Assembly: GCF_044901685.1 (NCBI RefSeq)
Contig: NZ_JBJDPS010000019.1
Coordinates: 54,879-118,878 of the forward strand
Source: Micromonospora_G sp044901685
GTDB lineage: Bacteria; Actinomycetota; Actinomycetes; Mycobacteriales; Micromonosporaceae
Length of the DNA: 64,000 nucleotides
Direction: 5' to 3'
The translations under genes were made by a program, and so were the position numbers. Shown here in pieces: positions 50,762-59,330 of the stretch. The notes below the pieces were generated by a model. It was given only the letters and a program-made list of their open reading frames with translations, had not been told where the DNA came from and made no database searches. The first letter of the stretch is position 1; each line of letters begins with the position of its first letter.

Positions 50762-52170
50762 CACAGCGACGACCCCACCTTCTGCGCCACGAACCGGGTG
50801 ACCAGTCGGGTCAGGCCCTGGTCGAGCACCTCGCCGAGCGCCTCGGTGGCGCGCTGCACGTCGATCGGGTCGGTGACCAGCGACGGGCCGATGATCAGCG
50901 GGTTGAGCCCGTTGAGGGTGTAGTAGGTGAAGATCTGGTGGTCCTGGTAGAGCGCGTTGATCACCGCGCAGGTGACCAGTTTTGCCTTGAACCGGGGATC
51001 GCGGGCCATGCCGGCCGGGGCGATCCGGGCGACCAGGTCGAGGATCTTCGGCCCGCCGTCGATGTGTACGCCCCAGAGCGCGCCGGCCCCGGCGACCCGA
51101 CCCACCGCGTCCGGGTACTCCTTGGCCAGCCGGTGCAGGGCCGGTTCCAGTACCCGTTCCAGCTCGCGGGCGCGGCCCGGGTAGTCGTCCTCGACCACGA
51201 TGTTGATCGCCTCGATCGCGGTGACGCACTCCTCACCCATGCCGTAGTAGGTGGTGCTGGTGCTCTGCAACAGCGCGTCGGTGAGGTTGTCGTACGCCTT
51301 GCGGAAAATCGGCTTGCGAGCGACAAAGGCCGAAATGGACGACTTCCCGCCGCCGAAGGACTTGCTCGTGGTGAGTACGTCCGGCACCAGTCCCGGGTAC
51401 CGCATGAAATAGAACAGGCTGCCGGTCTTGCCCCAGCCGGTGTAAATCTCATCGAAGATGAGAACAATGTCGTGCCGGTCGCAGAGTTCGCGCAGTCCAC
51501 GGAGAAAGTCTTCGTCACACCACTGTATGGTCGACGCGCTGAACGGCTCGACGATCACCGCGTAAACGTCATCCGGATGGGCGGCCACCGCGGCGCGGAC
51601 CGACTCCAGGTCGCCGTAGGTGAAAGGGACGATGCCGGGAATGGTGGGAAAGGCGAACTGCGGTTGACCGGTCAGGCCGCCGGAGCCGAGCAGCTTGCCG
51701 TGGAATCCGCAGTCGGCCCGAAGGATCTTGTGGCGCCGGCCGCCGTGGTACTTGTAGGCCAGCTTCACCGCGCCCTCGACCGCCTCCGCGCCCGAGTTGG
51801 GCAGGAACGACATGGAGAGGTCGCCGGGGAGGAGCTGGGCCAGGTTGTGCCCGAGCGCGGCCAGGTAGGGCGAGAAGTACGTCTTGTGCACTTCCATCCG
51901 CCGCTGCTCGGCGAACCGTTGCCGGGCCGCCACGATGCGCGGATGGTTGTGCCCGTGGTTGAGGACGCCGACGCCGCCGGTGAGGTCGAGGATGCGCCGC
52001 CCGTCGCGCAGCACCAGGTACGCGCCCTCCGCGTGGTCGACCAATTCCCGGCCGAACCCGAAGGAGGTCATGAGGGATACCTGGCTGGAGTTCACGTATC
52101 GGCGATAGAGGTCATGCACCTCACGAACAGTGAGCCGCTCGCAATCGTCGAGGCTGACCAAATTGGACAT
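50758..52170 (-). CDS. Class III PLP-dependent aminotransferase
   Basis: A 470-residue enzyme of the ornithine/diaminobutyrate aminotransferase group. PLP landmarks are FLPNSGAEAVEGAVKLAYKY (phosphate-binding), LIFDEIYTGWGKTGSLF (Asp contacting the pyridine N) and VLTTSKSFGGGKSSISAF with the Schiff-base Lys. It is the first gene of the operon aminotransferase-SDR-UbiA-GT2-GT2. No Shine-Dalgarno sequence precedes the ATG, and a TATAGC -10-like box ends about 9 bp upstream, so the message is probably leaderless. The promoter carries three SARP-type heptamers. Amino donor and keto-substrate are unknown; an amino sugar or an amino acid decorating the glycan are both possible. Confidence 0.87.
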   Translation of the reverse strand: MSNLVSLDDCERLTVREVHDLYRRYVNSSQVSLMTSFGFGRELVDHAEGAYLVLRDGRRILDLTGGVGVLNHGHNHPRIVAARQRFAEQRRMEVHKTYFSPYLAALGHNLAQLLPGDLSMSFLPNSGAEAVEGAVKLAYKYHGGRRHKILRADCGFHGKLLGSGGLTGQPQFAFPTIPGIVPFTYGDLESVRAAVAAHPDDVYAVIVEPFSASTIQWCDEDFLRGLRELCDRHDIVLIFDEIYTGWGKTGSLFYFMRYPGLVPDVLTTSKSFGGGKSSISAFVARKPIFRKAYDNLTDALLQSTSTTYYGMGEECVTAIEAINIVVEDDYPGRARELERVLEPALHRLAKEYPDAVGRVAGAGALWGVHIDGGPKILDLVARIAPAGMARDPRFKAKLVTCAVINALYQDHQIFTYYTLNGLNPLIIGPSLVTDPIDVQRATEALGEVLDQGLTRLVTRFVAQKVGSSLW

Positions 52171-52178
52171 ACTGCGAC

Positions 52179-52231
52179 GCTATAGTTCGGTCCGGAATCT
52201 TTTCTGGACCGGCCCTGGACGGAACCTTGAC
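52179..52231 (-). promoter_or_regulatory. SARP-type promoter A (aminotransferase operon)
   Basis: On the minus strand: GTCAAGG (52231-52225), GTCCAGG (52220-52214) and GTCCAGA (52209-52203), each start 11 bp from the next, then 18 nt, then TATAGC (52184-52179) and CGTCGC. A degenerate fourth heptamer ATTCCGG continues the 11-bp register and ends 7 nt before the -10 box, as in known SARP promoters. Confidence 0.75.
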
Positions 52232-52347
52232 TACGTAAGGCAACGCTTGCCACTGACATACCGGGTAGATAGCGTGGTCGCGGCACGATCGTTTTCGATG
52301 TGTCAATGTCCCCGACCATTCGTCCCCGCCCTGGTGAGGTGTTGATC

Positions 52348-53349
52348 ATGCGCTCGACGGTGTCGGTCATCATCCCCACGTACAACAGTGCGAAGACGCT
52401 GCGGGCATGCCTCGAGGCCGTCTACGCACAGCGACACCCGGTCGCCGAGGTTATCGTCGTCGACGACGCGAGCGTGGACGACACCCGGGCCATCGCCGGG
52501 GAGTTTCCGTGCCGGGTCCTGGTTGCGGAGCGCAACCGGGGGCCGGCGGCCGGACGCAACCGGGGCATCCTCGCCAGCACCGGCGAGATGCTGTTCTTCG
52601 TCGACTCCGACTGCGCCCCGGAGCCGGACGCGTTGGACAACGCGCTGGCGATCCTGCGGGACCAGCCGGACGTCGCCTGCGTACACGGCATCTACGCGCT
52701 GCGGCCACTCTTCGACGACGGCCCGGTCGAGGCGTACCGGCTGCTGCACGGCCACCACTGGCGGCTGCGCAACGTCGGCCGGGTACGCACCACCCTCTTC
52801 GCCGTCTGCGTCACCCGTCGGGTGGCGTTCGACGAGGTCGGCCTCTTCGACGAGAACCTGCGCGCCTCCGAGGACGTCGAGTTCGGCGACCGGCTCGCCG
52901 CCCGGTACGGCACCGTGCTCACCGACACCGTGGTCTGCCGGCACGACGACGACAGCCACCTCGGCAAGCTGCTCCGCAAACAGTTCGGCCGCTCCCAGCT
53001 CCTCGTCCCGGTCGCCCTGGCCGAGCGGGGACCGGCCGGCATCCGGGCCAACACCCCGGCCGGGCTGCTCACCGCCCTGCTGGTGCCCCTGACCCTGCCC
53101 CTGGGGCTGCTCGGCCCGCTGTTCCTGCTGCTGCCACTGGGCCTGTTCGGGCTCTTCGCCGCCGTCGAACCGGCGCTGCTCCGGTTCGTGCTGCGCCAGC
53201 GGGGACCGGCGTTCGCGGTGTTCTTCTACGGCGTACACCTGCTGGTCCAGTTGAGCGTCGTCGCCGGGGCGGCGGTCGGTGGCGTACGGCACCTGGCCGA
53301 CCGGAACTTCGGCCCGAGCCGGTTGCCGGTCCCGGAGCCGGAACGATGA
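52348..53349 (+). CDS. Membrane-anchored GT2 glycosyltransferase (c)
   Basis: A 333-residue GT2 enzyme: TVSVIIPTYNSAKTLRACL at the start, EVIVVDDASVDDTRAIAG, MLFFVDSDCAPEPDALDNA (DxD) and RASEDVEFGDRLAARYG as the acidic catalytic region. Two or three helices follow from about residue 235 (LLVPLTLPLGLLGPLFLLLPL). The ATG at 52348 with GAGGTG upstream is preferred over an earlier ATG. It is divergent from the aminotransferase operon and its stop overlaps the deacetylase start (ATGA). The pairing GT2 + NodB deacetylase recalls NodC-NodB and PgaC-PgaB-type systems. Confidence 0.88.
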   Translation: MRSTVSVIIPTYNSAKTLRACLEAVYAQRHPVAEVIVVDDASVDDTRAIAGEFPCRVLVAERNRGPAAGRNRGILASTGEMLFFVDSDCAPEPDALDNALAILRDQPDVACVHGIYALRPLFDDGPVEAYRLLHGHHWRLRNVGRVRTTLFAVCVTRRVAFDEVGLFDENLRASEDVEFGDRLAARYGTVLTDTVVCRHDDDSHLGKLLRKQFGRSQLLVPVALAERGPAGIRANTPAGLLTALLVPLTLPLGLLGPLFLLLPLGLFGLFAAVEPALLRFVLRQRGPAFAVFFYGVHLLVQLSVVAGAAVGGVRHLADRNFGPSRLPVPEPER

Positions 53350-54062
53350 CCGGCAACCGGGACGACGTGGTCCGCCCCTGGTCGTACCTGTCCGCGCAGG
53401 CGTTGCACTACCTGTTCTTCGCGATCCGGGGCCAACAGTTCCTGCGCCGACATGCCACCCTCGGCGGCCGGCACTGGCCCGCGTTCGGGGTGCCGGGTGC
53501 CGGGGTGGCGCTCACCATCGACGACGGTCCGCACCCCGAGTGGACGCCCCTGATGCTCGACCTGCTGGATCGGCACCAGGTCCGGGCCACCTTCTTCCTC
53601 ATCGGCGGGCGGGTCCGGGAACGGCCGGACCTGGCCCGCCGGATCGTTGCCGCCGGTCACACCCTCGGCAACCACTCGATGTCGCACCCGCAGCCCTTCG
53701 CGGCGCTCTCCCGCCAGCGGATGCGCGACGAGATCTCCCGGACCCAGTCCGAGATCGAGGACGCGACCGGTGTCTCGACGCGGCTCTTCCGCGCCCCGGG
53801 CGGCAACTGGTCCAGGTCCGTCCTGGCCACCACCGCCGACCTCGGGCTGACCCCGGTCGACTGGACGGTCAACCCGAGCGACTGGCGCAGTCCGGGCGTA
53901 CCCCGGATCACCCGGTCGCTGTCGCGTGGCCGCGCCGGTCAGGTGCTGCTCTGCCACGACGGCGGCGGCGACCGGTCGCAGACCGTCGAGGCCCTCGAAA
54001 CCGTGCTGCCCCGCCTGCTCGGTCGAGGGCTGCGGTTCGTCACCCCGGTCGACGGGCGGTAG
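53346..54062 (+). CDS. NodB-family polysaccharide deacetylase of the glycan cluster
   Basis: A 238-residue CE4 enzyme with all motifs: ALTIDDGPHPEW (metal Asp), LGNHSMSHPQPF (metal His pair), RLFRAPGGNWS, VDWTVNPSDWR and VLLCHDGGGD. There is no cleavable signal; residues 14-30 (YLSAQALHYLFFAIRGQQF) are amphipathic and could touch the membrane, so it may act on the cytoplasmic face on a lipid-linked glycan. It overlaps the GT2 gene by 4 bp. Together they suggest an N-acetylhexosamine unit is added and then deacetylated, giving a free amine. Confidence 0.87.
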   Translation: MTGNRDDVVRPWSYLSAQALHYLFFAIRGQQFLRRHATLGGRHWPAFGVPGAGVALTIDDGPHPEWTPLMLDLLDRHQVRATFFLIGGRVRERPDLARRIVAAGHTLGNHSMSHPQPFAALSRQRMRDEISRTQSEIEDATGVSTRLFRAPGGNWSRSVLATTADLGLTPVDWTVNPSDWRSPGVPRITRSLSRGRAGQVLLCHDGGGDRSQTVEALETVLPRLLGRGLRFVTPVDGR

Positions 54063-54158
54063 ACGGTGGGCGTGTCGGGGCGGTCCCCACCGGAGCCGGG
54101 GCGAAACCGATGGTCAGCGGGGGCCGTGTCGGTCGACAGCTTGGTGGGAGAGAGACCT

Positions 54159-54965
54159 ATGCAGGACGACGACCTGTCGATCACACTCCTCGGCCCGATC
54201 CGGGCCGAGCGGTGCGGGGTGAATCTCTATCTCGGCACCCCCCGCCAACGGGAGGTGCTGGCGGTGCTCGCGCTGCGCAGCGGGATGGTCATGTCGGTGG
54301 CGCAGATCGTCGACGCGATCTGGGTCGGGCGCCGTCCGAACTCGGTCGAGAACATGGTGCACACCTACATCGGGCGGCTGCGGCGGGTGCTGGAGCCGCC
54401 GGGGCGCAGACCGGCGCTGGCCCGGGTGCTCCGCTCCACCCGCCCCGGCTACACCCTCGACATCCCGGACGGGTCGGTCGACATCACCCGGTTCGAGTGG
54501 GACATCAAGCTGGCCCGGGGGGCTCGGGCCCAGGCCGATCTGCCGCAGGCGCTGCACCACTTCCAGCGGGCGCTGGGGAAGTGGTCCGGGCCGGCGTTGC
54601 AGGAGGCGACCGGACCGCTGGCCGAGGCCGAGCGGATCCGCCTGACCGAGCTGCGCCAGGACGTCGTGGAGGAGACCACCGGCGTACGGTTGCTGCTCGG
54701 CGACGACGAGAACCTGATCTCGGAGCTGCGTTGGATGCTGGCCGAGCAGCCGATGCGGGAACGGCTCTGGGAACTGCTCCTGGTCGCCCTCGGCCAGACC
54801 TCACGCCGGGCGGAGGCGCTCACCGCCTTCGAGGACGCCCGGATCACCCTGGCCGACCGGCTCGGGGTGGAACCGGGACACCAGTTGCAGGACCTGCACC
54901 GCAGGTTGCTGCGGAGCGAGCCGGTCACGGTACGCCCCTGGTGGGACCGGCGCGTCTCGGTCTGA
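54159..54965 (+). CDS. SARP-family transcriptional activator
   Basis: A 268-residue compact regulator. Residues 1-100 are an OmpR-type winged helix (ITLLGPIRAERCGVNLYLGT, then RQREVLAVLALRSGMVMSV and a VENMVHTYIGRLRRVLEP recognition helix); residues 105-260 are the bacterial transcriptional activation domain ending in DRLGVEPGHQLQDLHRRLL. This is the size of ActII-ORF4/DnrI, without an ATPase. Such proteins bind heptamer direct repeats at 11-bp spacing, exactly what is seen upstream of three genes of this cluster. It follows the deacetylase by 96 bp and is the likely pathway-specific activator. The ATG at 54159 follows GGGAGAGAG. Confidence 0.9.
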   Translation: MQDDDLSITLLGPIRAERCGVNLYLGTPRQREVLAVLALRSGMVMSVAQIVDAIWVGRRPNSVENMVHTYIGRLRRVLEPPGRRPALARVLRSTRPGYTLDIPDGSVDITRFEWDIKLARGARAQADLPQALHHFQRALGKWSGPALQEATGPLAEAERIRLTELRQDVVEETTGVRLLLGDDENLISELRWMLAEQPMRERLWELLLVALGQTSRRAEALTAFEDARITLADRLGVEPGHQLQDLHRRLLRSEPVTVRPWWDRRVSV

Positions 54966-54966
54966 A

Positions 54967-55011
54967 CGGGTGACCGGCCACCGGCATGGCGGCGGTGTGG
55001 CCGGTCACCCG
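54967..55011. terminator. Bidirectional 15-bp perfect hairpin between SARP and methyltransferase genes
   Basis: Arms 54967-54981 and 54997-55011 are exact inverted repeats. The right arm overlaps the last codons of the convergent methyltransferase gene. Confidence 0.8.
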
Positions 55012-55742
55012 GGCGGCGGGATCACCGACGGGGTGGACTCGCCGGTCGACCTGCCCGCCACCGACGGCGTCGACCCGGCGTTGTCGGCTTCGCTGGCGAC
55101 GTCGCCGACCTGCCCCGGACCCAGGACAAAGAGGGCGCCGGCCGGTCCGTCGCCGAGCCGGGTCGGTAGCTCCGCGACGACCGGCACCCCGCAGCTCCGG
55201 ATGATCTCCACGAAGTCGCTGGTCTGGGCCACGTCGTAGACCTGCACCACGATCCGGCCGCGCTCGGTGAGCAGGGTCGGCAGCCGCCGCAGCAGCGCCG
55301 TCGACTCCGCCGCGGAGAGGTAGTAGATGACCTCGCGCAGCAGGATCGCGTCGTACCGGTCGGCGCTGCGGAAGGCGCGGATGTCGGCCACCTCGAACGA
55401 GGTGTCCGGGCGGTCGAGCGCGCGAGCCTGCGCGATCGCCTTGCGGCTGATGTCGACCCCGTGGTAGTGCCGGTAGCGCCCGGGAGCCAGGGGAAGGTTG
55501 GCGCTGGTGCCGCAACCCAGGTCGAGAATGGTCGGGCGAGGTGCCCAGGATTCGATCAGCGACAGCGGTACGGTCCCGTCGGACATACCGTCGAGATAAC
55601 TCCACAGACCCAGCGCGTACTGCGTGTCCCACATCGCCGCGTTGATTCTGCGATTGGGTCGCACGAATCTCCGTACCGGAAGACTGGTCAGCCGCGACAG
55701 TGCCCGGAAGAGCCCTTTGGACATGAGATCACCGACAATCAT
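55005..55742 (-). CDS. SAM-dependent methyltransferase of the glycan cluster
   Basis: A 245-residue class I methyltransferase. Motif I is TILDLGCGTSANLPLAPGRY, followed by HYHGVDISRKAI, FEVADIRAF and YDAILLREVIYYLS. About 45 residues precede the core; the last 35 residues are Ser/Thr/Pro-rich and poorly ordered. It lies 55 bp after the flippase-like gene on the same strand and should be the third gene of GT2-flippase-methyltransferase. A role in O- or N-methylation of the glycan or its lipid carrier is inferred from position only. An ATG six codons in is an alternative start. Confidence 0.82.
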   Translation of the reverse strand: MIVGDLMSKGLFRALSRLTSLPVRRFVRPNRRINAAMWDTQYALGLWSYLDGMSDGTVPLSLIESWAPRPTILDLGCGTSANLPLAPGRYRHYHGVDISRKAIAQARALDRPDTSFEVADIRAFRSADRYDAILLREVIYYLSAAESTALLRRLPTLLTERGRIVVQVYDVAQTSDFVEIIRSCGVPVVAELPTRLGDGPAGALFVLGPGQVGDVASEADNAGSTPSVAGRSTGESTPSVIPPPG

Positions 55743-55797
55743 CGACGCGGTCAGATTACGGGCTGTCGAATCTGTGTTGAGAAAGCGGGAACAGCGT

Positions 55798-56820
55798 TCA
55801 GTTGGCCAGTGCCGGGTCCGGTCTGGCTTCGGCTACGGCGGTGGTCCGGCGGCGGTGCATGTACTGCGCGAGCAGCAGCCCGCCCGCGCCGATCGCGACC
55901 TCGCTGAGCGCGCAGACCAGCCGGCTGGCCAGCACCACCGGGGTGGCGACCGAGACCGGCATCACCGTGGCCAGGCCGACCATGAGCACCGCCTCCCGTA
56001 CGCCGAGCCCGTCCGGGGCGACCATCACCAGCAGACCCGCGACCGTCGCCGCGGCGAATCCGGCCACGCAGACCAGGTACGACTTCAGCGGCGGAGCCCC
56101 GGCGGTGACCGCGAGCAGCCAGAGGTGGTGCCCGGAGACCACCCAGGACAGCGACTGCGAGGTGATCGCCCGGCGCAGACCGGCCGGTGAGGCGGTCACC
56201 TGCGGCGGTGGCCGGCGGAACAGTCGGGTCGCCGTGGTCAGACCGAGGTTGAGCAGGTCGGGCCGGACGAAGAGGAGCACCAGCGGGACCGTGGCGAGCA
56301 GCATCCAGCCGGCGGTGCCGCCGAGCACCGCCGGCCCGGCGGCGAGGGCGACGGTCATCCCGGTCAGCGCGACCACCGCCCAGCTCAGCATGAAGACACC
56401 GGCCAGCCGGACCGGCCCGACGTTGATCTGCTTGCCCATCCGGAGCAGCACCGGCAGGGCGACGAACCGACCGGGCACGAACTTGGCCAGGAAGCCGACG
56501 AAGAACAACCGGTAGGCGGTCCACCGGTCGACCGGGGCGCCGAGGTCGACAAAGAGCGCGCGCCAGGAGACCAGCCCGAGCAGCAGCCCGGCCGCGTTGA
56601 TCAGCAGTGCCGCGACCAGGGCCGCCCCGACCTGGACCGGGTCGAGCCGGGTGGCCAGGTCACGCACCGGTGCCCAGTCCTGGTCGCGTACGAACAGCAC
56701 CAGGCCGACCGTCAGGCCGACCACGAAGACCACGACCAGCACCTGGTTGAGCAGCCGCCACCAGTTGAACCTGGACCCGCCGACGGTGCGTTCGCGCGAG
56801 CCTGGGCCAGCGGAGGTCAT
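55798..56820 (-). CDS. UPF0104 / LPG-synthase-TM-like membrane protein (possible flippase)
   Basis: A 340-residue protein with about eight helices. It matches the lysylphosphatidylglycerol-synthetase N-terminal-like (UPF0104, AglD-like) family by FVGFLAKFVPGRFVALPVLLRMGKQ in the second third and LLVMVAPDGLGVREAVLMVGL near the end (the conserved PGGxGxRE motif appears as PDGLGVRE). Members are found in polysaccharide and glycolipid clusters and several are thought to move lipid-linked sugars across the membrane. The ATG at 56820 overlaps the GT2 stop as ATGA, so expression is coupled to that gene. Confidence 0.83.
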   Translation of the reverse strand: MTSAGPGSRERTVGGSRFNWWRLLNQVLVVVFVVGLTVGLVLFVRDQDWAPVRDLATRLDPVQVGAALVAALLINAAGLLLGLVSWRALFVDLGAPVDRWTAYRLFFVGFLAKFVPGRFVALPVLLRMGKQINVGPVRLAGVFMLSWAVVALTGMTVALAAGPAVLGGTAGWMLLATVPLVLLFVRPDLLNLGLTTATRLFRRPPPQVTASPAGLRRAITSQSLSWVVSGHHLWLLAVTAGAPPLKSYLVCVAGFAAATVAGLLVMVAPDGLGVREAVLMVGLATVMPVSVATPVVLASRLVCALSEVAIGAGGLLLAQYMHRRRTTAVAEARPDPALAN

Positions 56821-57878
56821 CGCCGTGACTCCAGCGCCACCGGCCGGACCCGACCCGGTCCGGACCGCCGTGCCAACGCCCGCAGCACGCCCACGGTCAG
56901 ACCGACGAACTCGGTCAGGTGGGTGAGGAACCGCATCACCGCCGCGAAGACCAGGAATCCCGGCCCCCGCTCGCGGCGGGCGAAGCCGAGCAGCGCCCGG
57001 TCGGCGGTGAGCCAGACCGTCAGCAGGGTCAGCGGCAGGGCCAGCAGCCAGGGGGAGAGCAGCGCCAGTGGCAGGGTCGCGACCAGGCCGGCACTGCTCG
57101 TCAGGCCGGCGACGGCGCCCAGGTCGACCCGGTGCGGCGCTCGTGTCCCGTCCGGCCGCGCAGCCGGGGAGGCCGACCCGTCCGTCCCCGGCCGGGCCGC
57201 CCACCGGGCCAGCACCACCGCGTCGGCGTACGTCAACGCGCGGCGGAACAGCTCGGACAGGTACGGCCACAGCCGGTCCACGTCGTCGTGCCGCCCCACC
57301 ACCAGCGCGCTGGTCCGGATCTCGTACGCGGCCGGCAGGCGGGTGCCGAACTCGACGTCCTCGGCGTCGCGCAGCCCCTCGTCGAAGCCCCCGACCAGCT
57401 CGAACACTCGCCGTGGCACCGCCGTCAGGGCGAACATGGTGGAACTGCTCACCCCGTCGGCGCCCCGGCGCCAGAAGTGCTCGAACAGCGTCTTGTACGA
57501 CTCGACCGGCCCGTCCTCGAACAACGGGCGCAGGTCGTAGATCCCCTGCACCACCCCGCACTCCGGATGGGCCCGCAGGATCCGTACGGCGTTGGCCAGC
57601 GCGTCCGGCGCCAGCGCGATGTCGGAGTCGACGAAGAAGAGCAGCTCGCCGCCGGCCCGGGCCGCACCCGCGTTACGGGCGGCGGAGACGCCCCGGTTCG
57701 TCGGGAAGGCCACCAGCACGCAGTCGAACTCGCCGACGATCTCCCGGGACCGGTCGGTGCTGGCGTCGTCGACCACCACCACCTCGGCCGGCTCGTGGGT
57801 CTGCGCGTAGACCGCCGTCAGGCAGGCCCTGATCGTCTTTTCCTTGTTGTAGTTCGGAATGACCACCGAGACTCGCAC
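56817..57878 (-). CDS. Membrane-anchored GT2 glycosyltransferase (d)
   Basis: A 353-residue GT2 enzyme starting with GTG: VSVVIPNYNKEKTIRACLTAVY, EVVVVDDASTDRSREIVGEF, LLFFVDSDIALAPDALANA (DxD) and LRDAEDVEFGTRLPAAYE. After a Pro/Ala/Arg-rich insert at about 235-260, two or three hydrophobic helices follow. It is the first gene of a three-gene operon with the flippase-like and methyltransferase genes. Its upstream region has a TAGCC box shortly before the start, suggesting a leaderless message, but clear SARP heptamers are missing there. Confidence 0.89.
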   Translation of the reverse strand: MRVSVVIPNYNKEKTIRACLTAVYAQTHEPAEVVVVDDASTDRSREIVGEFDCVLVAFPTNRGVSAARNAGAARAGGELLFFVDSDIALAPDALANAVRILRAHPECGVVQGIYDLRPLFEDGPVESYKTLFEHFWRRGADGVSSSTMFALTAVPRRVFELVGGFDEGLRDAEDVEFGTRLPAAYEIRTSALVVGRHDDVDRLWPYLSELFRRALTYADAVVLARWAARPGTDGSASPAARPDGTRAPHRVDLGAVAGLTSSAGLVATLPLALLSPWLLALPLTLLTVWLTADRALLGFARRERGPGFLVFAAVMRFLTHLTEFVGLTVGVLRALARRSGPGRVRPVALESRR

Positions 57879-57971
57879 AAATCGAGGCTAGTGCCGGTCC
57901 CACCGGAAAACAATGGTTGCCGATATCTTCGTCGTACAATTTCTCGACGGTCTCCGGGGCGCGCGCGAATT

Positions 57972-57993
57972 GGTCCGCACGGAATTGCGGACC
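57972..57993 (-). terminator. 8-bp hairpin after the phosphatase-family gene
   Basis: GGTCCGCA and TGCGGACC flank a 6-nt loop, 48 bp beyond the stop at 58042. Confidence 0.5.
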
Positions 57994-58041
57994 TGGCCCG
58001 TGACGGGATTACGTGCGCGGGAGAAGCCTTTCCGGCGGCGC

Positions 58042-59154
58042 CTATCCGGTGGAGATCACCAATTCCTGCGAGCGGTGGTCGGACGCGCCCTCGGCCGAGC
58101 CGAAGCGGTAGGAGTGGACCCGGACGCCGGGCGAGACGAACGCCCAGTCAAGCCGCCACCAGCGGGGGAAGGGCGGCAGGTCGGACCAGGACGCCGGATA
58201 GAGCGACGGCATGGCGTAGCCGGCGTCGCGCAGCCCCTCGGGAAGCTCGCGCAGGTCGCCCATTGCCGGGCTGGTGTTCAGGTCACCGGCGAGCAGGACC
58301 GGGTTGTCGTTGCCCGCCACGTCCCGGGCCAGGGCGCGCAACTGGGGTTCCCGCTGGGCGTGCTGCTCCCGGATGACCCGGTAGAAGTCGCCGTCGAACG
58401 GGCCGTCGTCCGGGGACAACTGCACCGGCAGGTGCGAGTTGTACGCCGACAGCACCCGCCCGTCGCCCAGATCCAGGTCGGTCCGGAGCGTCTTGTACAG
58501 CCAGTGCTCGGCCGAGCCGGCGGCCGGCGGCGGCATGTCCGGCGCCTCCAGCGGGACCTGCCGCAGGATCGGGAACCGGGAGACGGTGACCAACTCGCCG
58601 ACCGTGGCGACGTGGAACCCGGGGAACTCGGTCCGCAACCGGGCCACCGTCGGGTCGAGCGGCTCGGGCGTGTTGGCGTACCAGTACTCCTGCAACAGGT
58701 AGACGTCCGCGTCCGCCTGCCGCAGCACCCGGTACATCGCCTCGGTCTCGCCACCCTCGTCCCAGTAGCCGGTGTTCCAGGAGAAGACCCGGATCGCGTC
58801 CGCCGGGGCCGGTCCGTCCCCGCCCCGCAGGGCCTGGACGTTGATCCCGGACAGTGGCGCGCCGAGCAACAGCGCGGCGGCGCAGAGCAGGGCCACCGGC
58901 CGGCGCGAGCGGCGGCACGGCGCCGCCCCGACCGCGAGCAGCACCGGCACGGCCACGAAGAAGATCGGCGGGATCGCGTCGACCGCGAGCCACAGCCACC
59001 ACCGGCCACTGAGCACCAGGTGTGCCACGGTGAAGGCCAGCCAGAGCAGACCGGCGGCGATCAGGGCCGAGTAGAGCCACCAGCGCCAGCTGCGCCGCCG
59101 GCCGGTCGGGCCGGCGGTCGACGTCTCGGGCGCCACCGGCGCGGTCACCGTCAT
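58042..59154 (-). CDS. Membrane-anchored endonuclease/exonuclease/phosphatase (EEP) family enzyme
   Basis: A 370-residue protein with three N-terminal membrane helices (about 25-120) and an extracytoplasmic EEP domain. Catalytic motifs are all present: VFSWNTGYW (Asn), YLLQEYW (metal Glu), AYNSHLPVQ (His), VLLAGDLNTSPAMGD (Asp/Asn), WRLDWAFVSPG and the final ASDHRSQEL (Asp-His). The family hydrolyses phosphodiesters or phosphomonoesters, including lipid-linked ones. I choose the ATG at 59154 because the SARP-type promoter B lies at 59240-59292, inside what would otherwise be the N-terminus of a longer frame to 59334. It may dephosphorylate a polyprenyl-linked phosphosugar. Confidence 0.85.
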   Translation of the reverse strand: MTVTAPVAPETSTAGPTGRRRSWRWWLYSALIAAGLLWLAFTVAHLVLSGRWWLWLAVDAIPPIFFVAVPVLLAVGAAPCRRSRRPVALLCAAALLLGAPLSGINVQALRGGDGPAPADAIRVFSWNTGYWDEGGETEAMYRVLRQADADVYLLQEYWYANTPEPLDPTVARLRTEFPGFHVATVGELVTVSRFPILRQVPLEAPDMPPPAAGSAEHWLYKTLRTDLDLGDGRVLSAYNSHLPVQLSPDDGPFDGDFYRVIREQHAQREPQLRALARDVAGNDNPVLLAGDLNTSPAMGDLRELPEGLRDAGYAMPSLYPASWSDLPPFPRWWRLDWAFVSPGVRVHSYRFGSAEGASDHRSQELVISTG

Positions 59155-59239
59155 GCCGGCATCCACCGGGTGGCCCGGACCGGGCGGGGGGACGACGGAC
59201 CACGGGTCGCCCCGCTGGGGAAGTTCGACACGAGGCGAC

Positions 59240-59292
59240 GTTACCGGCCCGCTCGCGATCTTCCCTGGACCGGTGCTGTACGCGACCTTGAC
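59240..59292 (-). promoter_or_regulatory. SARP-type promoter B (EEP enzyme gene)
   Basis: Minus strand: GTCAAGG (59292-59286), GTACAGC (59281-59275), GTCCAGG (59270-59264), at 11-bp steps, then 18 nt and GGTAAC (59245-59240) followed by GTCGC. Over 40 bp (59258-59297 against 52197-52236) it matches promoter A at 32 positions with no gap. Confidence 0.75.
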
Positions 59293-59330
59293 TGCGTTCG
59301 GTGACGGCCGCTCCGGCGTCCGCCCGCCGC

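Noticed and set aside
57879..57993. A fourth SARP-type promoter upstream of GT2 gene (d)
   Set aside because: Two words, GTCGAGA and GTACGAC, are 11 bp apart, but they lie too far (40 nt) from the -10-like TAGCCT and the intermediate repeats do not match.
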